Positions 1 through 11,039 of a stretch of DNA of 64,000 bases are shown one piece after another (position 1 is the first letter of the stretch; each line of letters opens with the position of its first letter). Location of the stretch: contig NC_068359.1 in assembly GCF_020536995.1 (NCBI RefSeq), positions 104,953,757 to 105,017,756 on the forward strand, given 5' to 3'. Origin of the DNA: Dreissena polymorpha (taxonomy: Eukaryota; Mollusca; Bivalvia; Myida; Dreissenidae). The notes under the pieces are model-generated. The model saw nothing but the letters and a program-made list of their open reading frames with translations, did no database searches and was not told the DNA's origin. The position numbers and the translations under genes are program-made.

Positions 1-735
1 GATTTATTTGACCTTGAGATTCAAGGTCATTCAAAGGTAAATTTCAAATTCAACTTGCCAGGTACAGTGCCCTCATGATAGTAAGAAAGTATTTGAAGTT
101 TGAAAGCAATAGCCTTGATACTTTAGAAGTAAAGTGCATCTAAACACAAAATTTAACAAAATATTCAAAGTTACTAAGTCAAAAAAGGGCCATAATTCTG
201 TCAAAATGCAAATCAGAGTTATGCAACTTGTCCTGTGCAGTCCCCTTGTGATAGTTAGCAAGTGTTCCAAGTCTGAAAGCAAAAGCTATGATACTTTAGG
301 AGTAAAATGGACCAAAACACATAACTTAACCAAATTTTAAATTTTTTAAGTATAAAAGGGGCCATAATTCTGTCAAAATGCCAGTCAGAGTTACATAACT
401 TTGCCAAAACAGTCCCCTTATGATAGTTAGTTAGTGTTGCAAGTATGAAAGCAATAGCTTTGATACTTAAGAAATAAAGTGGACCTAAACACAAAACTTA
501 ACAAAATGTTCTTTTTTCTAAACTTAACAAAATGTTCTATTTTCTAAGTATAAAAAGGGAGCATAACTCTAAAAATAATGCTGACAGAGTTATGCACCTT
601 GACCTACACAATTGTCTTGTTGTCATAAAGAAGCATTCCAAGTTTAAGTTAATTATCTTTGATAGCGTTAAAGTTATTTGACTTAATAAAAAACTTTAAC
701 CAACGCGGACACCGACACCGACACTGGGGCGAGTA
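1..735. repeat. Degenerate tandem repeat, about 172-200 bp units
   Basis: Three decayed units are marked by the phrase ccataattctgtcaaaatg near 190 and 362 and a diverged form near 562. Each unit continues with a gttatgcaactt / agtcccc / tgatagtta block and an aaagcaatagctttgatac block. A short internal duplication around 505-545 lengthens the last interval. The right end has a gacaccgacaccgacac run and gagtagtatagctc. A single unit of the same family, same orientation, is nested at about 49185-49390. It lies in the UBE4B intron beyond exon 5. I see no coding sequence. Confidence 0.75.
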
Positions 736-1893
736 GTATAGCTCTCATTTTTCTTCAAAAAGTCCAGCTAATAATTATTACAACAGAATTAAACCAGAGC
801 TGTTGGAGGACAACACGCTTTCTTGTTGTCCTTTTTTTTTAAATCCAAACTTCCTGTACAGTAGATCACTTATTTCAGCTTTCAAGTAATTAAATATGTT
901 TCTTATTTGCAAAATTAACTATAAGGCACATTAACCTTTTGAGTGTAAAACATGTGTCCCTATTATTAACAATGAAATTTACTGAAGACATCACCCTGGT
1001 GTGCCCCTGTTTTTAGAAACAGTGACCTTGACCTTATGGATTTTACATGAGGTTTTGATATTATTTATTTATATATTATGTTTAATTAAAAAAGCTTAAT
1101 TCATTCTTCAGTTATGTTTCTACTTAACATGATCTTGACCCAATCCTCCTCATATACAATCTCAAACTAGATCTGGATAAAAGAAGTTACTGTTTTACAT
1201 TTAATTACAATTACTCAATTTGATAATGAGAAATTAAGTGGAAACCATTTTGCTATTTTTAGTACAATTTTGTTACTACAGAAAGACACTTATCTATGGA
1301 GATTCCGGTATATTAAATTGCAGTTAATTTTGTTACTCGAACAATATAATCTGCTAAAAGTAAAACTTAGTTAATAAATATGCATTTGTATTTTTTTTAA
1401 TGGGATGAAAATTGCAAATGCACGTAAACTCAATACTGTAAAGTACAAACCTTACAAATCAGAATGTTAAGCATTGAAACATGAAGGAGAATTGCTTAAC
1501 TTTGTGCTAACCAACAGATGGAGTATTAAAATAATTTGCAAAAGCAAAATAATTTCTTCAGTCATCTAGACTTTTACCACACCCCTTCATGCTAAATTGA
1601 AGCAAGGTATTTCAGTTCGAAATATTATCAAAAGTGTAAAAAAAATATATTGTGTTTTTGAACAAAATCCATTTATTCGGTAAGTAAGGATGACCTTGAT
1701 CCCATCCACCCCATATGCAATCCCAAATGAAGCTTGTCTTCTTTATTAGATGTTATTATATAACATTTAAAATTAATGTGCAACAAATGAAATACCAGTA
1801 TTTGATATGTCACCATAAATCTTGAATGATAACCATGCACATGTATTTCACTACTTGTGCTAGTGTTCAATCTGAGTACAGGACAGCACGTAC
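736..1893. other. UBE4B intron, no gene seen
   Basis: AT-rich intronic DNA on the far side of the UBE4B exon 5 donor (GTACGT reading down from 1893 on the minus strand). Two weakly related segments near 1130-1215 and 1690-1790 share a cttgaccc-atcc-cc-atat-caatc pattern and look like remnants of one dispersed repeat. Nothing in either strand resembles the next UBE4B exon, which is expected beyond the left edge. Confidence 0.6.
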
Positions 1894-2026
1894 CTGGTTG
1901 TAGTGCGTGCTGCAGCTCTGCTAGATGTATGGTGGGAGGGCAGGGCTCTGTGTAGGAAACCTGGAACACCCGACAGATGGAACTGATCAGCTGATCCTCA
2001 CTGGCCTCACACCCTATACTGGTATC
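1894..2026 (-). CDS. UBE4B: UBE4B coding exon 5 (ubiquitin conjugation factor E4 B)
   Basis: Minus-strand exon of the U-box E4 ubiquitin ligase that extends ubiquitin chains together with an E2. The core ASEDQLISSICRVFQVSY lines up with vertebrate UBE4B SEEQALQLVCKIFRVSW and is followed by HLAELQHALQP, matching the family's helical region after the acidic segment. The donor is CCAG|GTACGT at 1894/1893 and the exon ends in phase 1. The best acceptor is GTTTTTGTACAG|GAT, giving a start at 2026 and first residues DTSIGCE. A weaker alternative, GTGTGAG|GCC at 2005, lacks a pyrimidine tract. Both keep phase 0 with exon 4. The first 21 bases are themselves a partial unit of the adjoining minisatellite. 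Identity is known from family resemblance; the start is inferred. Confidence 0.88.
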
Positions 2027-4073
2027 CTGTACAAAAACAACATCACACCTTATACTGGCATCCTGTACAACAACAACGTCACACCCTATACTGGTATCCT
2101 GTACAAAAACAACATTACACCTTATAGTGGCATCCTGTACAATAACAACATGACACCCTATACTGGTATCCTGTACAAAATCAACATCACACCTTATACT
2201 GGCATCCTGTATAAAAACATCACACCTTACACTGGCATCCTGTATAAAAAAAACATCACACCTTATACTGGCATCCTGTACAACAACAACAACATCAAAC
2301 CCTTAACTGGCATCCTGTACAACAACAACATCACACCCTATACTAGCATCCTGTACAACACCAACATCAAACCCTATACTGGCATCCTGTACAACAACAA
2401 CAACATGAAACCCTATACTGGCATCCTGTACAACACTAACATCAAACCCTATACTTGCATCCTGTACAACAACAACATCAAACCCTATTCTGGCATCCTG
2501 TACAACACCAACATCAAAACCTATACTGGCATCCTGTACTACAACAACAACAACATCAAACCCTATACTGGCATCCTGTACAACACCAAACATCAAACCC
2601 AATACTGGCATCCTGTACAATAACAACAACATCAAACCCTATACTGGCATCCTGTACAACACCCAACATCAAACCCTATACTGGCATCCTGTACAACAAC
2701 AACAATATCAAATCCTATACTGGCATCCTGTACAACACCAACATCTAACCATATACTGGCATCCTGTACAACAACAACACCATCAAACACTATACTGGTA
2801 TCCTGTACAACACCAACATCAAACCCTATACTGGCATCCTGTACAACAACATCAAACCCTATACTGGCATCCTGTACAACAACAACAACATCAAACCCTA
2901 TGCTGGCATCCTGTACAACACCAACATCAAACCCTATACTGGCATCCTGTACAACAACATCAAACCCTATACTGGCATCCTGTACAACAACATCAAACCC
3001 TATACTGGCATCCTGTACAACAACAACAACATCAAACCATATGCTGGCATCCTGTACAACACCAACATCAAACCCTATACTGGCATCCTGTACAACAACA
3101 TCAAACCCTATACTGGCATCCTGTACAACAATAACAACATCAAACCCTATACTGGTATCCTGTACAACACCAACATCAAACCCTATACTGGCATCCTGTA
3201 CAACAACATCAAACCCTATACTGGCATCCTGTACAACAACAACAACATCAAACCCTATGCTGGCATCCTGTACAACACCAACATCAAACCCTATACTGGC
3301 ATCCTGTACAACAACATCAAACCCTATACTGGCATCCTGTACAACACCAACATCAAACCCTATACTGGCATCCTGTACAACACCCAACATCAAACCCTAT
3401 ACTGGCATCCTGTACAACAATAACAACATCAAACCCTATACTGGCATCCTGTACAACAATAACATCAAACCCTATACTGGCATCCTGTACAACACCAACA
3501 TCAAACCCTATACTGGCATCCTGTACTACAACAACAACAACATCAAACCTTATACTGGCATCCTGTACAACACCAAACATCAAACCCTATACTGGCATCC
3601 TGTACTACAACAACAACAACATCAAACCCTATACTGGCATTCTGTACAACAACAACATCAAACCCTATACTGGCATCCTGTACAACACTAACATCAAACC
3701 CTATACTGTCATCCTGTACAACAACAACAAACCCTATACTGGCATCCTGTACAACACCAACATCAAACCCTTTACTGGCATCATGTACAACAACAACAAC
3801 ATCAGACCCTATACTGGCATCCTGTACAACAACAACAACATCAAACCCTATACTGGCATCCTGTACAACACCAACATCAAACCCTATACTGGCATCCTGT
3901 ACAACAACAACAACATCAAACCCTATACTGGCATCCTGTACAACAACATCAAACCCTATACTGGCATTCTGTACAACAACAACATCAAACCCTATACTGG
4001 CATCCTGTACAACACCAACATCAAACCCTATACTGTCATCCTGTACAACAACATCAAACCCTATACTGGCATC
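2007..4073. repeat. Minisatellite of about 57 units, 33-39 bp, next to UBE4B exon 5
   Basis: Tandem units of the type ctggcatcctgtacaac plus a variable number of aac triplets plus atcaaaccctata. Three main length classes (33, 36, 39 bp) differ by aac copy number or an acaccaac variant, and they often run in a repeating order. Almost all lengths are multiples of three, so several frames stay open on both strands, which explains long repetitive open frames that are not evidence of a protein. On the UBE4B sense (minus) strand every unit contains a T/G-rich tract ending in GTACAG followed by GAT, that is, a copy of the exon 5 acceptor. The left end merges into exon 5. The right end is cut by a transposon at 4074-4077, and a remnant resumes at 10889. 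Confidence 0.95.
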
Positions 4074-5019
4074 CAGGGGACCGTTTCAATAAGCTCTCGT
4101 AAGTATGTTACCACTCGTAAACCAGTTGCGATTATCGCAACTTGCCATTTTGCGTTTCAATAAACTTTCGCAACTTACGATATCGTATTATTCTCTCGTA
4201 AGTCTACGAGATGTAAGTAGCAGTCGTAGTTACGTCGAAACCAAAATGGACGCCGCGTATGTTGTGCATATAGACGCCGAATAAGAAGCTTTTGGCTCCG
4301 TCTTTTTTATCGACGACAATACAGAGGAAGTAAACATGTTGGTTTTTATCCCTTGATTACTTTCTGCAAAATATTTAACGTTGGAATCAATATGTCAGTT
4401 ACTGCCCTTTGTTTATATTCGATAAGGATAAATAAATCAAAATCATACGTGAAAACCCTATGAGTTTATTATGTGTGTGATTCAATTATATTGTTCAACA
4501 GCAGTTGAAGTATATGCGCTTTCCGCCGCTCGAATTATTGTGCAATGATTAATTTTGCTGTAAGCTTTTATCTCCATTGCAATTTGCATGTGATTTCAGA
4601 AGTTTTTTTGTTCTGATAAGTACTCAATGGAGCCTTGTTTTTTATTGGTTAATGTTTGTTATCAACGCTATACAACTCGTTACAATCTATTCCTTTTCTT
4701 TGTATTATGTTTATTTAATATTCTGTCAGAACGATACATGTATTGCTAAATTATGTTGGATTGTAAAATGTGCCCAGTTAGGCAACTGTTAGCCTACATG
4801 TGTATCAAACCTACAACCACAAAACACCAAAGTGATGATCATCATGAAATAACAATTCATATACTGAGTTATCAAAATATCTTGTTGTTCTTGAACACAC
4901 ATACACAACAGTAACATATTATAGTATTTTCATTACATTAGAAGTATTATTCACTTTTTCATATTGTACTACACCAACAGGTACTCATCACTGACATCAG
5001 TTAAGGATTTTTGGCCAAA

Positions 5020-5085
5020 GGAAACATCTATTCCAAGCTGGCAGATCTTCATGGAATCAGCAGATCATCTTTCGTTATTTGACAT
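5020..5085 (+). pseudogene. Harbinger transposase remnant, helix-turn-helix region
   Basis: One plus-strand frame reads GNIYSKLADLHGISRSSF, which resembles the helix-turn-helix segment of Harbinger transposases (pattern LADLHGISQSSVSR). A stop follows within about ten codons, and the continuation is only recognisable after a frame change. It lies inside the TIR-bounded element 4077-10888, whose class it supports. It is too short and broken to be functional. Confidence 0.6.
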
Positions 5086-5217
5086 GCCTTCACGAGTTCA
5101 ATCAGCAAACATATGATCGGTAAATGTTTTTATTTCTATAATCAATTACTCAATCATGATTTTAAACTGCTGTAGAAAAAATGTTATTTATTTAAATACA
5201 TCATGTCTTACATATAG

Positions 5218-5367
5218 GATCTGACACGAGTTGCCATATCATACCATATGTTATTAAATGAGTTAAGGAATTTTGTAAGTAAGCAAGCCTTTGGCGAGCT
5301 TACTGATAAATTTCCTAGACGAGTTTAATAAAATATGGTACATGTATGATATGACGAGTGTGAGATC
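5218..5367. mobile_element. Foldback (palindromic) repeat
   Basis: The left arm starting GATCTGACACGAGTTGCC and the right arm ending GAGTGTGAGATC are imperfect reverse complements over roughly 50-60 bp, with a short spacer near 5285-5305. A second inverted pair, ttttatcacatgc near 5370-5390 and gcatgtgataaaatc near 5576-5590, may mark a larger element of which this hairpin is one part. It lies inside the Harbinger element. No coding sequence is seen. Confidence 0.65.
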
Positions 5368-5914
5368 TTTTTTATCACATGCTTTTAAATGAGCAAATTA
5401 AATAAATATTTACGCAAACATAATGATAAATCCCAAATGTTGTTTACATTTCGTGGCATCATTTGACGTTGCAACGACATTTCGGTGAAATAACAAAATG
5501 CGATTGGTCAATAAACGAAAACTAAGCCAATGAAAACGCTTAAAAAGTATATTACACATGTGTAACAGGGTATAGCATGTGATAAAATCTTATATAGATA
5601 TTGGGTCAAATAATTTAAGTTAACATTAATTTTCATTTTACAGGGATGGTACAATCATAATTTATTTACTTTTCATCTTTTTTTATTCCTCATTTGTTTT
5701 TTTTATTTGATACATAAACTATATGTGAATAAAAATCAATAGATGATAAAAACTTGAGCACAGTAAATAAATGAAAATTTAAACATAGTTAATCAAATCA
5801 TGTATATAAATGCTTTATCATGTACTGTTAATTTTAAACACATGATACATTCCATAGGTTTCCAGTCCGTGTACAACAACAAACTTGCATGAAGGTTGGA
5901 TTCTGCCACAAGGC

Positions 5915-5950
5915 CTGGGAGCAGTGGATGGGACTCGCATACCCATAATA
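5915..5950 (+). pseudogene. Harbinger transposase remnant with first catalytic Asp motif
   Basis: The plus-strand frame reads LGAVDGTRIPII, the hallmark GAIDGTHIPI segment of Harbinger DDE nucleases containing the first catalytic aspartate. The flanking frame is soon closed and the other DDE residues were not found. Together with the helix-turn-helix remnant at 5020-5085 and the TIRs it identifies the host element as PIF/Harbinger. Confidence 0.65.
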
Positions 5951-7244
5951 CTGAATACGTTATATTACACACATGCAGTTGAACACAGCAGGAACTCTTG
6001 AAGAAAAAAATGTGTATTTTTTTATTTGAACTTAAATGTAAAAAAATATATTTAATTTTAGCTCGACTATACCTTGAATGATAAGCTGTGTATAAAATCA
6101 TGGTAAACATGCAACATCCTTACATCACTGTTTCTATTACATATTTTCATTAAAAGCACTTATGTATTCAGGGTCATTATGTCATTGTGAGGTCACAGAC
6201 CAAGTTGCTTATCTCTGACCTGCATTTAGCTTAATAATGCCCCTTTTGTACTTAAAATGTTCCACTTAAATTGTGTGTACAGCTACTCCATATCCCTATA
6301 TTTTCCACAGGTATTGAAATAATCCTTCACATATGTAGTCAGATTTTTTTTTAATCATATAAATAATATTTCTTTGGGTCATTGTTATAACCACTACAAA
6401 TATTTACTGTTGTTGCGAATAAAGTTGTTAAAACTGTTTAAACTGGATGTTGTGTTAGTGAATCTTTAAGAGAAGAAGCTTCTTGAATAATGTCACTTTA
6501 GCTTCTTACTTCACAATCATTTTGTTCAACATGTAATTAAATACACTTTAAATTATAAAGTGGATTGCAATACAGGAACGCAGAAGAAGCGCTTACACTT
6601 GTACTTAAAAAGAATGATGTTTGAAGTTGTCAGCATTTTCATGGTGAACATTTTGATTGTTTGGCCCCAATGGAAAAAATACTTTGTTACTAATTTAAAT
6701 TTTAGCAAACACCTAATAATGCTTTAAAGAATGAGTTATTTTGTTTCTAAAGTAAAAATATGTCCTAACCTAGAAAAGATACACTTTAAACATTTTATAA
6801 ATTAAAAAGATGTACTAAAAACTCCACTGTCTAAGAAAAAGTGGATTATTTATAAAGAAAAAGAAAAATACACTTCCGAATTTAAAGAACATGAAAAAAG
6901 CTTCATCTGATTCTAATTAATTAATGCAATAAAGTGTACTCTTTAGAAAATGCAGACGATTTGCTTAAACAAGTGCAGATAAAATGCAATTTGTTAATGT
7001 GCATTTTGGTAAAAAGCACATTTCATTTTCAGAAGGGTTACTGCTGATGCAGATATTAGAAACAATGATATGACACAATTTGAGATTCCAGTATTTCTTC
7101 ATTATTCTAGGAACACACTGTTATGTGAAGTTGGAAAAAGACATCAATTTGGGAATAAACAGTGTTTTTTTAACACTGCAGTACATGCAGTTTAACCTGT
7201 TATTAATTTGTACAAAATATAAGAAAAATAGACACTATTGCATA

Positions 7245-8105
7245 TATAATTCGAAGAAGAGGGGGTATATTGCTTTGCTCATGTCGGTCTTTCGGTCCGT
7301 CCACCAGGTGGTTTCCGGATGATAACTCAAGAACGCTTGGGCCTAGGATCATGAAACTTCATAGGTACATTGATCATGACTCGCAGATGACCCCTATTGA
7401 TTTTGAGGTCACTAGGTCAAAGGTCAAGGTCACGGTGACCCGAAATAGTAAAATGGTTTCCGGATGATAACTCAAGAAAGCTTATGCCTAGGATCATAAA
7501 ACTTCATAGGTACATTGATCATGACTCGCAGTTGACCCCTATTGATTTTCAGGTCACTATATCAAAGGTCAAGGTCACGGTGACCTGAAATAGTAAAATG
7601 GTTTCTGGATGATAACTCAAGAACGCTAATGGCTACGATCATAAAACTTCACAGGTACATTGATCATGACTCGCAGATGACTCCTATTGATTTTGAGGTC
7701 ACTAGGTCAAAGGTCAAGGTCATGGTGACCCGAAATAGTAAAATGGTTTCCGGATGATAACTCAAGAACGCTTATTCCTAGGATCATGAAACTTGATAGG
7801 TAGATTGATCATGACTCGCAGATGACCCCTATTGATTTTCAGGTCACTAGGTCAAAGGTCAAGGTCAAGTGACCCGAAATAGTAAAATGGTTTCTGGATA
7901 ATAACTCAAGAACGCTTATGGCTAGAATCATGAAACTACATAGGTACATTGATCATGACTGGCAGATGACCCTTATAGATTTTCAGGTCACTAGGTCAAA
8001 GGTCAAGGTCACAGTGACAAAAAACATATTCACACAATGGCTGTCACTACAACGGAGAGCCCATATGGAGGGCATGCATGTTTTACAAACAGCCCTTGTT
8101 TTAAT
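7245..8105 (+). mobile_element. Dispersed element with five internal 146-bp tandem monomers
   Basis: The left end runs tcgaagaagagggggtatattg and then ctcatgtcggtc. The body repeats the phrase gtttccggatgataactcaag at about 7310, 7455, 7600, 7750 and 7895. Each unit contains catgaaacttcataggtac, gatcatgactcgcagatgac and the ggtcaaaggtcaaggtcac motif. The right end is ggagggcatgcatg, ttttacaaacagcccttgtt. Two further copies of the family lie inverted at 48757-50172 and 60253-60831 with different monomer numbers. No protein is encoded. Confidence 0.8.
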
Positions 8106-8149
8106 TGATTTCACTGGGTGTTTAATTTGATTTTTTCTTTAATCCTAAA

Positions 8150-8735
8150 AAAATGAAACCCTTGGGGGGAGCATATAGTCGCCGCTTCGTCTGTCCATCC
8201 ATTCGTCCGTCCGTCTGTCCGTCCGTGCACAAATTTTGTCCGGACTATTTCTCAGCAACTAATGACCGGAATTCAATGAAACTTTATGGGAAGCTTCACT
8301 ACCAAGAGGAGATGTGCATATTATCAGCGGGTTCTGGTCGGATGATTTTTCACAGAGTTATGGCCCTTTGAAATTTTATATAAAAATATTCTTGTCCCCC
8401 CAACTACTGTGCCCTCAAGATGTTTCCTTTTATCTGAATATATAGTGCAATATTGTGACAAAAAAAAACTTTGGGGAGCATCACCCGTCTCCGACGGTTT
8501 CTTGTTTTTACCGTTGACCTTGAAGGATGACCTTGACCTTTCACCACTCAAAATGTGCAGCTCCATGAGATACACATGCATGCCGAATATGAAGTTGCTA
8601 TCTTCAATATTGCAAACGTTATGGCAAAATGTTAAAGTTGGAGCAAACAAACCAACAGACAGACAAACCAACAGACAGTCAGGGCAAAAACAATATGCCC
8701 CCTACTGTAGTGTTGGGGGACATAAAATTTATGTT
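8150..8735 (+). repeat. Composite dispersed repeat with tccgtccgtc-rich head
   Basis: The head, near 8160-8500, starts ccttggggggagcatatagtcgcc, followed by a (tccg)-rich run and gagttatggcccttt. The tail, near 8510-8730, belongs to the family with gaccttgacctttcaccact, aaatgtgcagctccatgag and acacatgcatgcc, which recurs at 46560-46850 (reverse), 57240-57575, 59395-60250, 60838-61050 and 61730-62105. Short open frames here are incidental. Confidence 0.75.
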
Positions 8736-8892
8736 AAAAGTATATTATTTTTCTGCATGTCAAGTTTATTTACATGATCATTAAACACAGACAAATATGG
8801 TGCAAATACCGCTACATTTTATTTGTCAAGACCTTTTTGTGTTGGAGTTTAAAAGGCAACACAGTGACTGTAATTTAGGAACAGTTACTGAG

Positions 8893-9266
8893 GCTTGATT
8901 GGTCATTTACGGCTCGGGTACTACTTACATGTACCAGGGTATTCTTAAGTATACTTACATGTACCCCGGGTACGATAAATATATTAAAACATTCCCGGGA
9001 ATTTTAACGCTAAATCGGTTGTTGTCTGCTATTTTTTTTAAATTAATTATGTTCACATTCATGTCAAATTTTCTGTACAATGGCCTCTATATTATCAAAA
9101 CTCTTACTCAAAAAGCATGTTGATACAGTTTGTTTTTAAAGATTAGTTTGTTGAAGATAAGCAATATCGTTTTAGGGTAATCGGTGACCCGGGGTACATT
9201 AAAGTATACTTAAGAGTACCCAAGGTACATGTAAGAAGTACCCGAGCCGACAATGACCAATCGAGC
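8893..9266. mobile_element. MITE with about 70-bp TIRs and 9-bp target duplication (copy A)
   Basis: The two ends are inverted repeats beginning GCTTGATTGGTCATTTACGG (left) and GCTCGATTGGTCATTGTCGG (reading in from 9266), continuing through ggctcgggtac and several gtacatgtac/cttaagtatac subrepeats for about 70 bp. It is flanked by a perfect 9-bp direct repeat GTTACTGAG at 8884-8892 and 9267-9275. A 9-bp duplication with long TIRs fits a Mutator-like (MULE) non-autonomous element. A second copy lies at 23620-24064. No coding capacity. Confidence 0.85.
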
Positions 9267-9409
9267 GTTACTGAGAGAGTTGGATGTGCATGGAGATAAA
9301 CCATGACATGTTTTGTAAAGCGAAAAAATGAGTAACACATATTGTAACTGTTTTAAATATGTAACTACATGTATTAAAGAATCATCAATTATTATATGCA
9401 CTTTTGAAT

Positions 9410-9625
9410 AGATTAAAGCTTGTCAGATTTTTTTAAGGCCACAGTGACCTTGACCTTAGACCTTGTTACACAAAAATGGGTGTGGCATGTAGAACTCATC
9501 AAGGTGCATCTACGTATGAAGTTAAAAAGTTGCAGGTGGAAGCACTTTGATTTTAGAGCAAAATGTCAAAGTTTTAGCACGATGCGGAAGGCAGACGGCG
9601 GGCGACGAGCTGGCTATGACAATAC
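9410..9625 (+). repeat. Dispersed repeat fragment (gggtgtggcatgtagaa family)
   Basis: It contains gtcacagtgaccttgacctt-like sequence, aaaatgggtgtggcatgtag, a catcaaggtgcat block, ggtggaagcactttgatttt and a gacgagc-ggctatgacaatac end. Related copies lie at 16730-16990 (reverse) and 56435-56735 (plus). The latter two carry a tttctccgaaaacagc-gagct end. Non-coding. Confidence 0.75.
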
Positions 9626-9884
9626 CTCAGGTAAAAAGGTTGCCCTGGAATATTACATAATTATAGTGTCTGTCTAGCTACTTTTATCAGAAGGTCCCAC
9701 TTTGATCCCCACTGGCAATGAGGGAATTAGGGAGGGTCCTCAAGATAATCTCTGATGACACAAAGTATTGGTTCTACTCGGGAAATAGACTCCAGTGTCT
9801 TGATAAGCATCATACTTTTTCAGAAATCAAGCTTTAATTAATACAAAGAGTTAAATAAATATTTATATGTGATAGTGTATGATA

Positions 9885-10275
9885 TTCATGTGAAAATACT
9901 AAGCAAAAGCCGGGGATTGAACCCATGACCTCCAGAGTGGTAGTCAGACACTTTAACCGCGTCGCTAAAGAGCTAGCCCAACAGCCTTAGTGACCTTATT
10001 TCACTACACTCCTCCCCCTTTTAATGTTTCAAGGCCCAGACACGCTCGCTACAGCATGTCTTGCATCCGCATGGCCCTCCCAGAAACCATTAAACAGCTC
10101 AGACCCATTCCCGCATTCACAGTTTGTTTTTGCCTCGTCGCCATTAATGTGAAAATACTGAGCTCAAGCCGGGCATTGAACCCACGACCTCCAGAGTGGT
10201 AGTCAGACACTTTATCGCGTCGCTAAAGAGCTAGCCCAACAGCAAGGCTGTTGGAAGTGACCTTATTTCACTACA
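9885..10275 (-). repeat. Two tandem tRNA-derived SINE segments
   Basis: Two copies of the same segment (about 9890-10005 and 10147-10275) read on the minus strand as a tRNA-like sequence: gggctagctctttagcg as an A-box-like start and gggttcaatccc as B box. They are followed in both copies by a sequence ending in gtatttt-cacat. The anticodon arm pairs poorly and the acceptor stem is absent, so this is a SINE and not a tRNA gene. Both copies share the flanking gtgaccttatttcactac. Confidence 0.7.
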
Positions 10276-10888
10276 ATATGTTAGTAAAATAAACACTGCA
10301 CAATTATTTATTTTACCTGAATACAAGTATCATTCCAATCTTGGCAGATAGTGAACTATTTTAAAAGCACAATAACTATGAAACACTTATATAAGGCATA
10401 TCGCAGTGTTCCACAGAAATGATGCTGTTGATAATTCAGCATGATGATTAGACATTTCTAAATTCCATTTCCACTAACGACGTTAGTAACAATTCCAGTG
10501 AGTTCATGGACTTTGCACACAGTGAAAAACAACACTATTCCACTGTAACACGGTACGAAAGATTGATTTAGGCAATAAATTGTCTATTGATCCCGTGTGA
10601 GCCATCTCGCTCTCTGTTCAATGTTTGTTATATGAGTTTTTTCTCAAATTTCCGCAACACATTACGAAAACAACACGGTGTAAGCAACCTACCGGATGTT
10701 GACAGTTTGAATATAACCCCAAAGAAAACCGAATGTACAATAAAGAAATCGTAGATTGCCAGAGCGATTTACTAGGACATTTACCAGGGGGTTATTGAAA
10801 CGGTTTACGATAATCGTAAATCCAATCGCAACTACTCGAGTTACGATAACGTAATATTTACGATACGATATCTTATTGAAACGATCCC

Positions 10889-10930
10889 CAGTACAATAAC
10901 ATCAACATCTAACCCTATAAGTTTCACACC
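10889..10930. repeat. Remnant of the UBE4B minisatellite
   Basis: Immediately outside the right TIR of the Harbinger element the sequence reads agtacaataacatcaacatc then taaccctata, which is a unit of the array that ends at 4073. This shows the transposon split the array near its distal edge. Only about one unit is preserved on this side. Confidence 0.8.
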
Positions 10931-11039
10931 AAATAATGCAGAGCGCCAGATTCAGCACACAGACTGACCACAATAGCTCACCATGACCAATTCATGTTCA
11001 CATGAGCTAATATAGAATCAGTACAAAAGTTAACCTTTA

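Larger units (their letters stand above)
4077..10888. mobile_element. Decayed PIF/Harbinger DNA transposon, 6.8 kb, with nested insertions
   Basis: Terminal inverted repeats GGGACCGTTTCAATAAG (left) and, reading inward from 10888, GGGATCGTTTCAATAAG match at 16 of 17 bases. Further inward both ends carry a second gtttcaataa motif and tacgatatcgta-like sequence. The flanks show a 3-bp duplication CAG at 4074-4076 and 10889-10891, fitting the CWG target duplication known for some Harbinger elements. The same minisatellite lies on both sides, so the element inserted into the array. Transposase remnants are present at 5020-5085 and 5915-5950 (listed separately). No intact transposase or Myb-like gene remains. 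At least five later repeats sit inside it. It lies in UBE4B intron 4. Confidence 0.8.

Noticed and set aside
1925-3691. Long plus-strand open frames rich in NIKPYTGILYNN-type repeats as a repetitive secreted or structural protein
   Set aside because: They are by-products of a minisatellite whose units are multiples of three. Open frames appear in several frames and on both strands, and the array lies in a UBE4B intron.
2580-4070. CRISPR-like array
   Set aside because: The units are contiguous with no unique spacers, and the context is a eukaryotic intron.
7270-8130. Plus-strand frames reading HRYIDHDSQMTPIDFEVTRS
   Set aside because: These come from the 146-bp monomers and recur in every copy of that repeat, on either strand.
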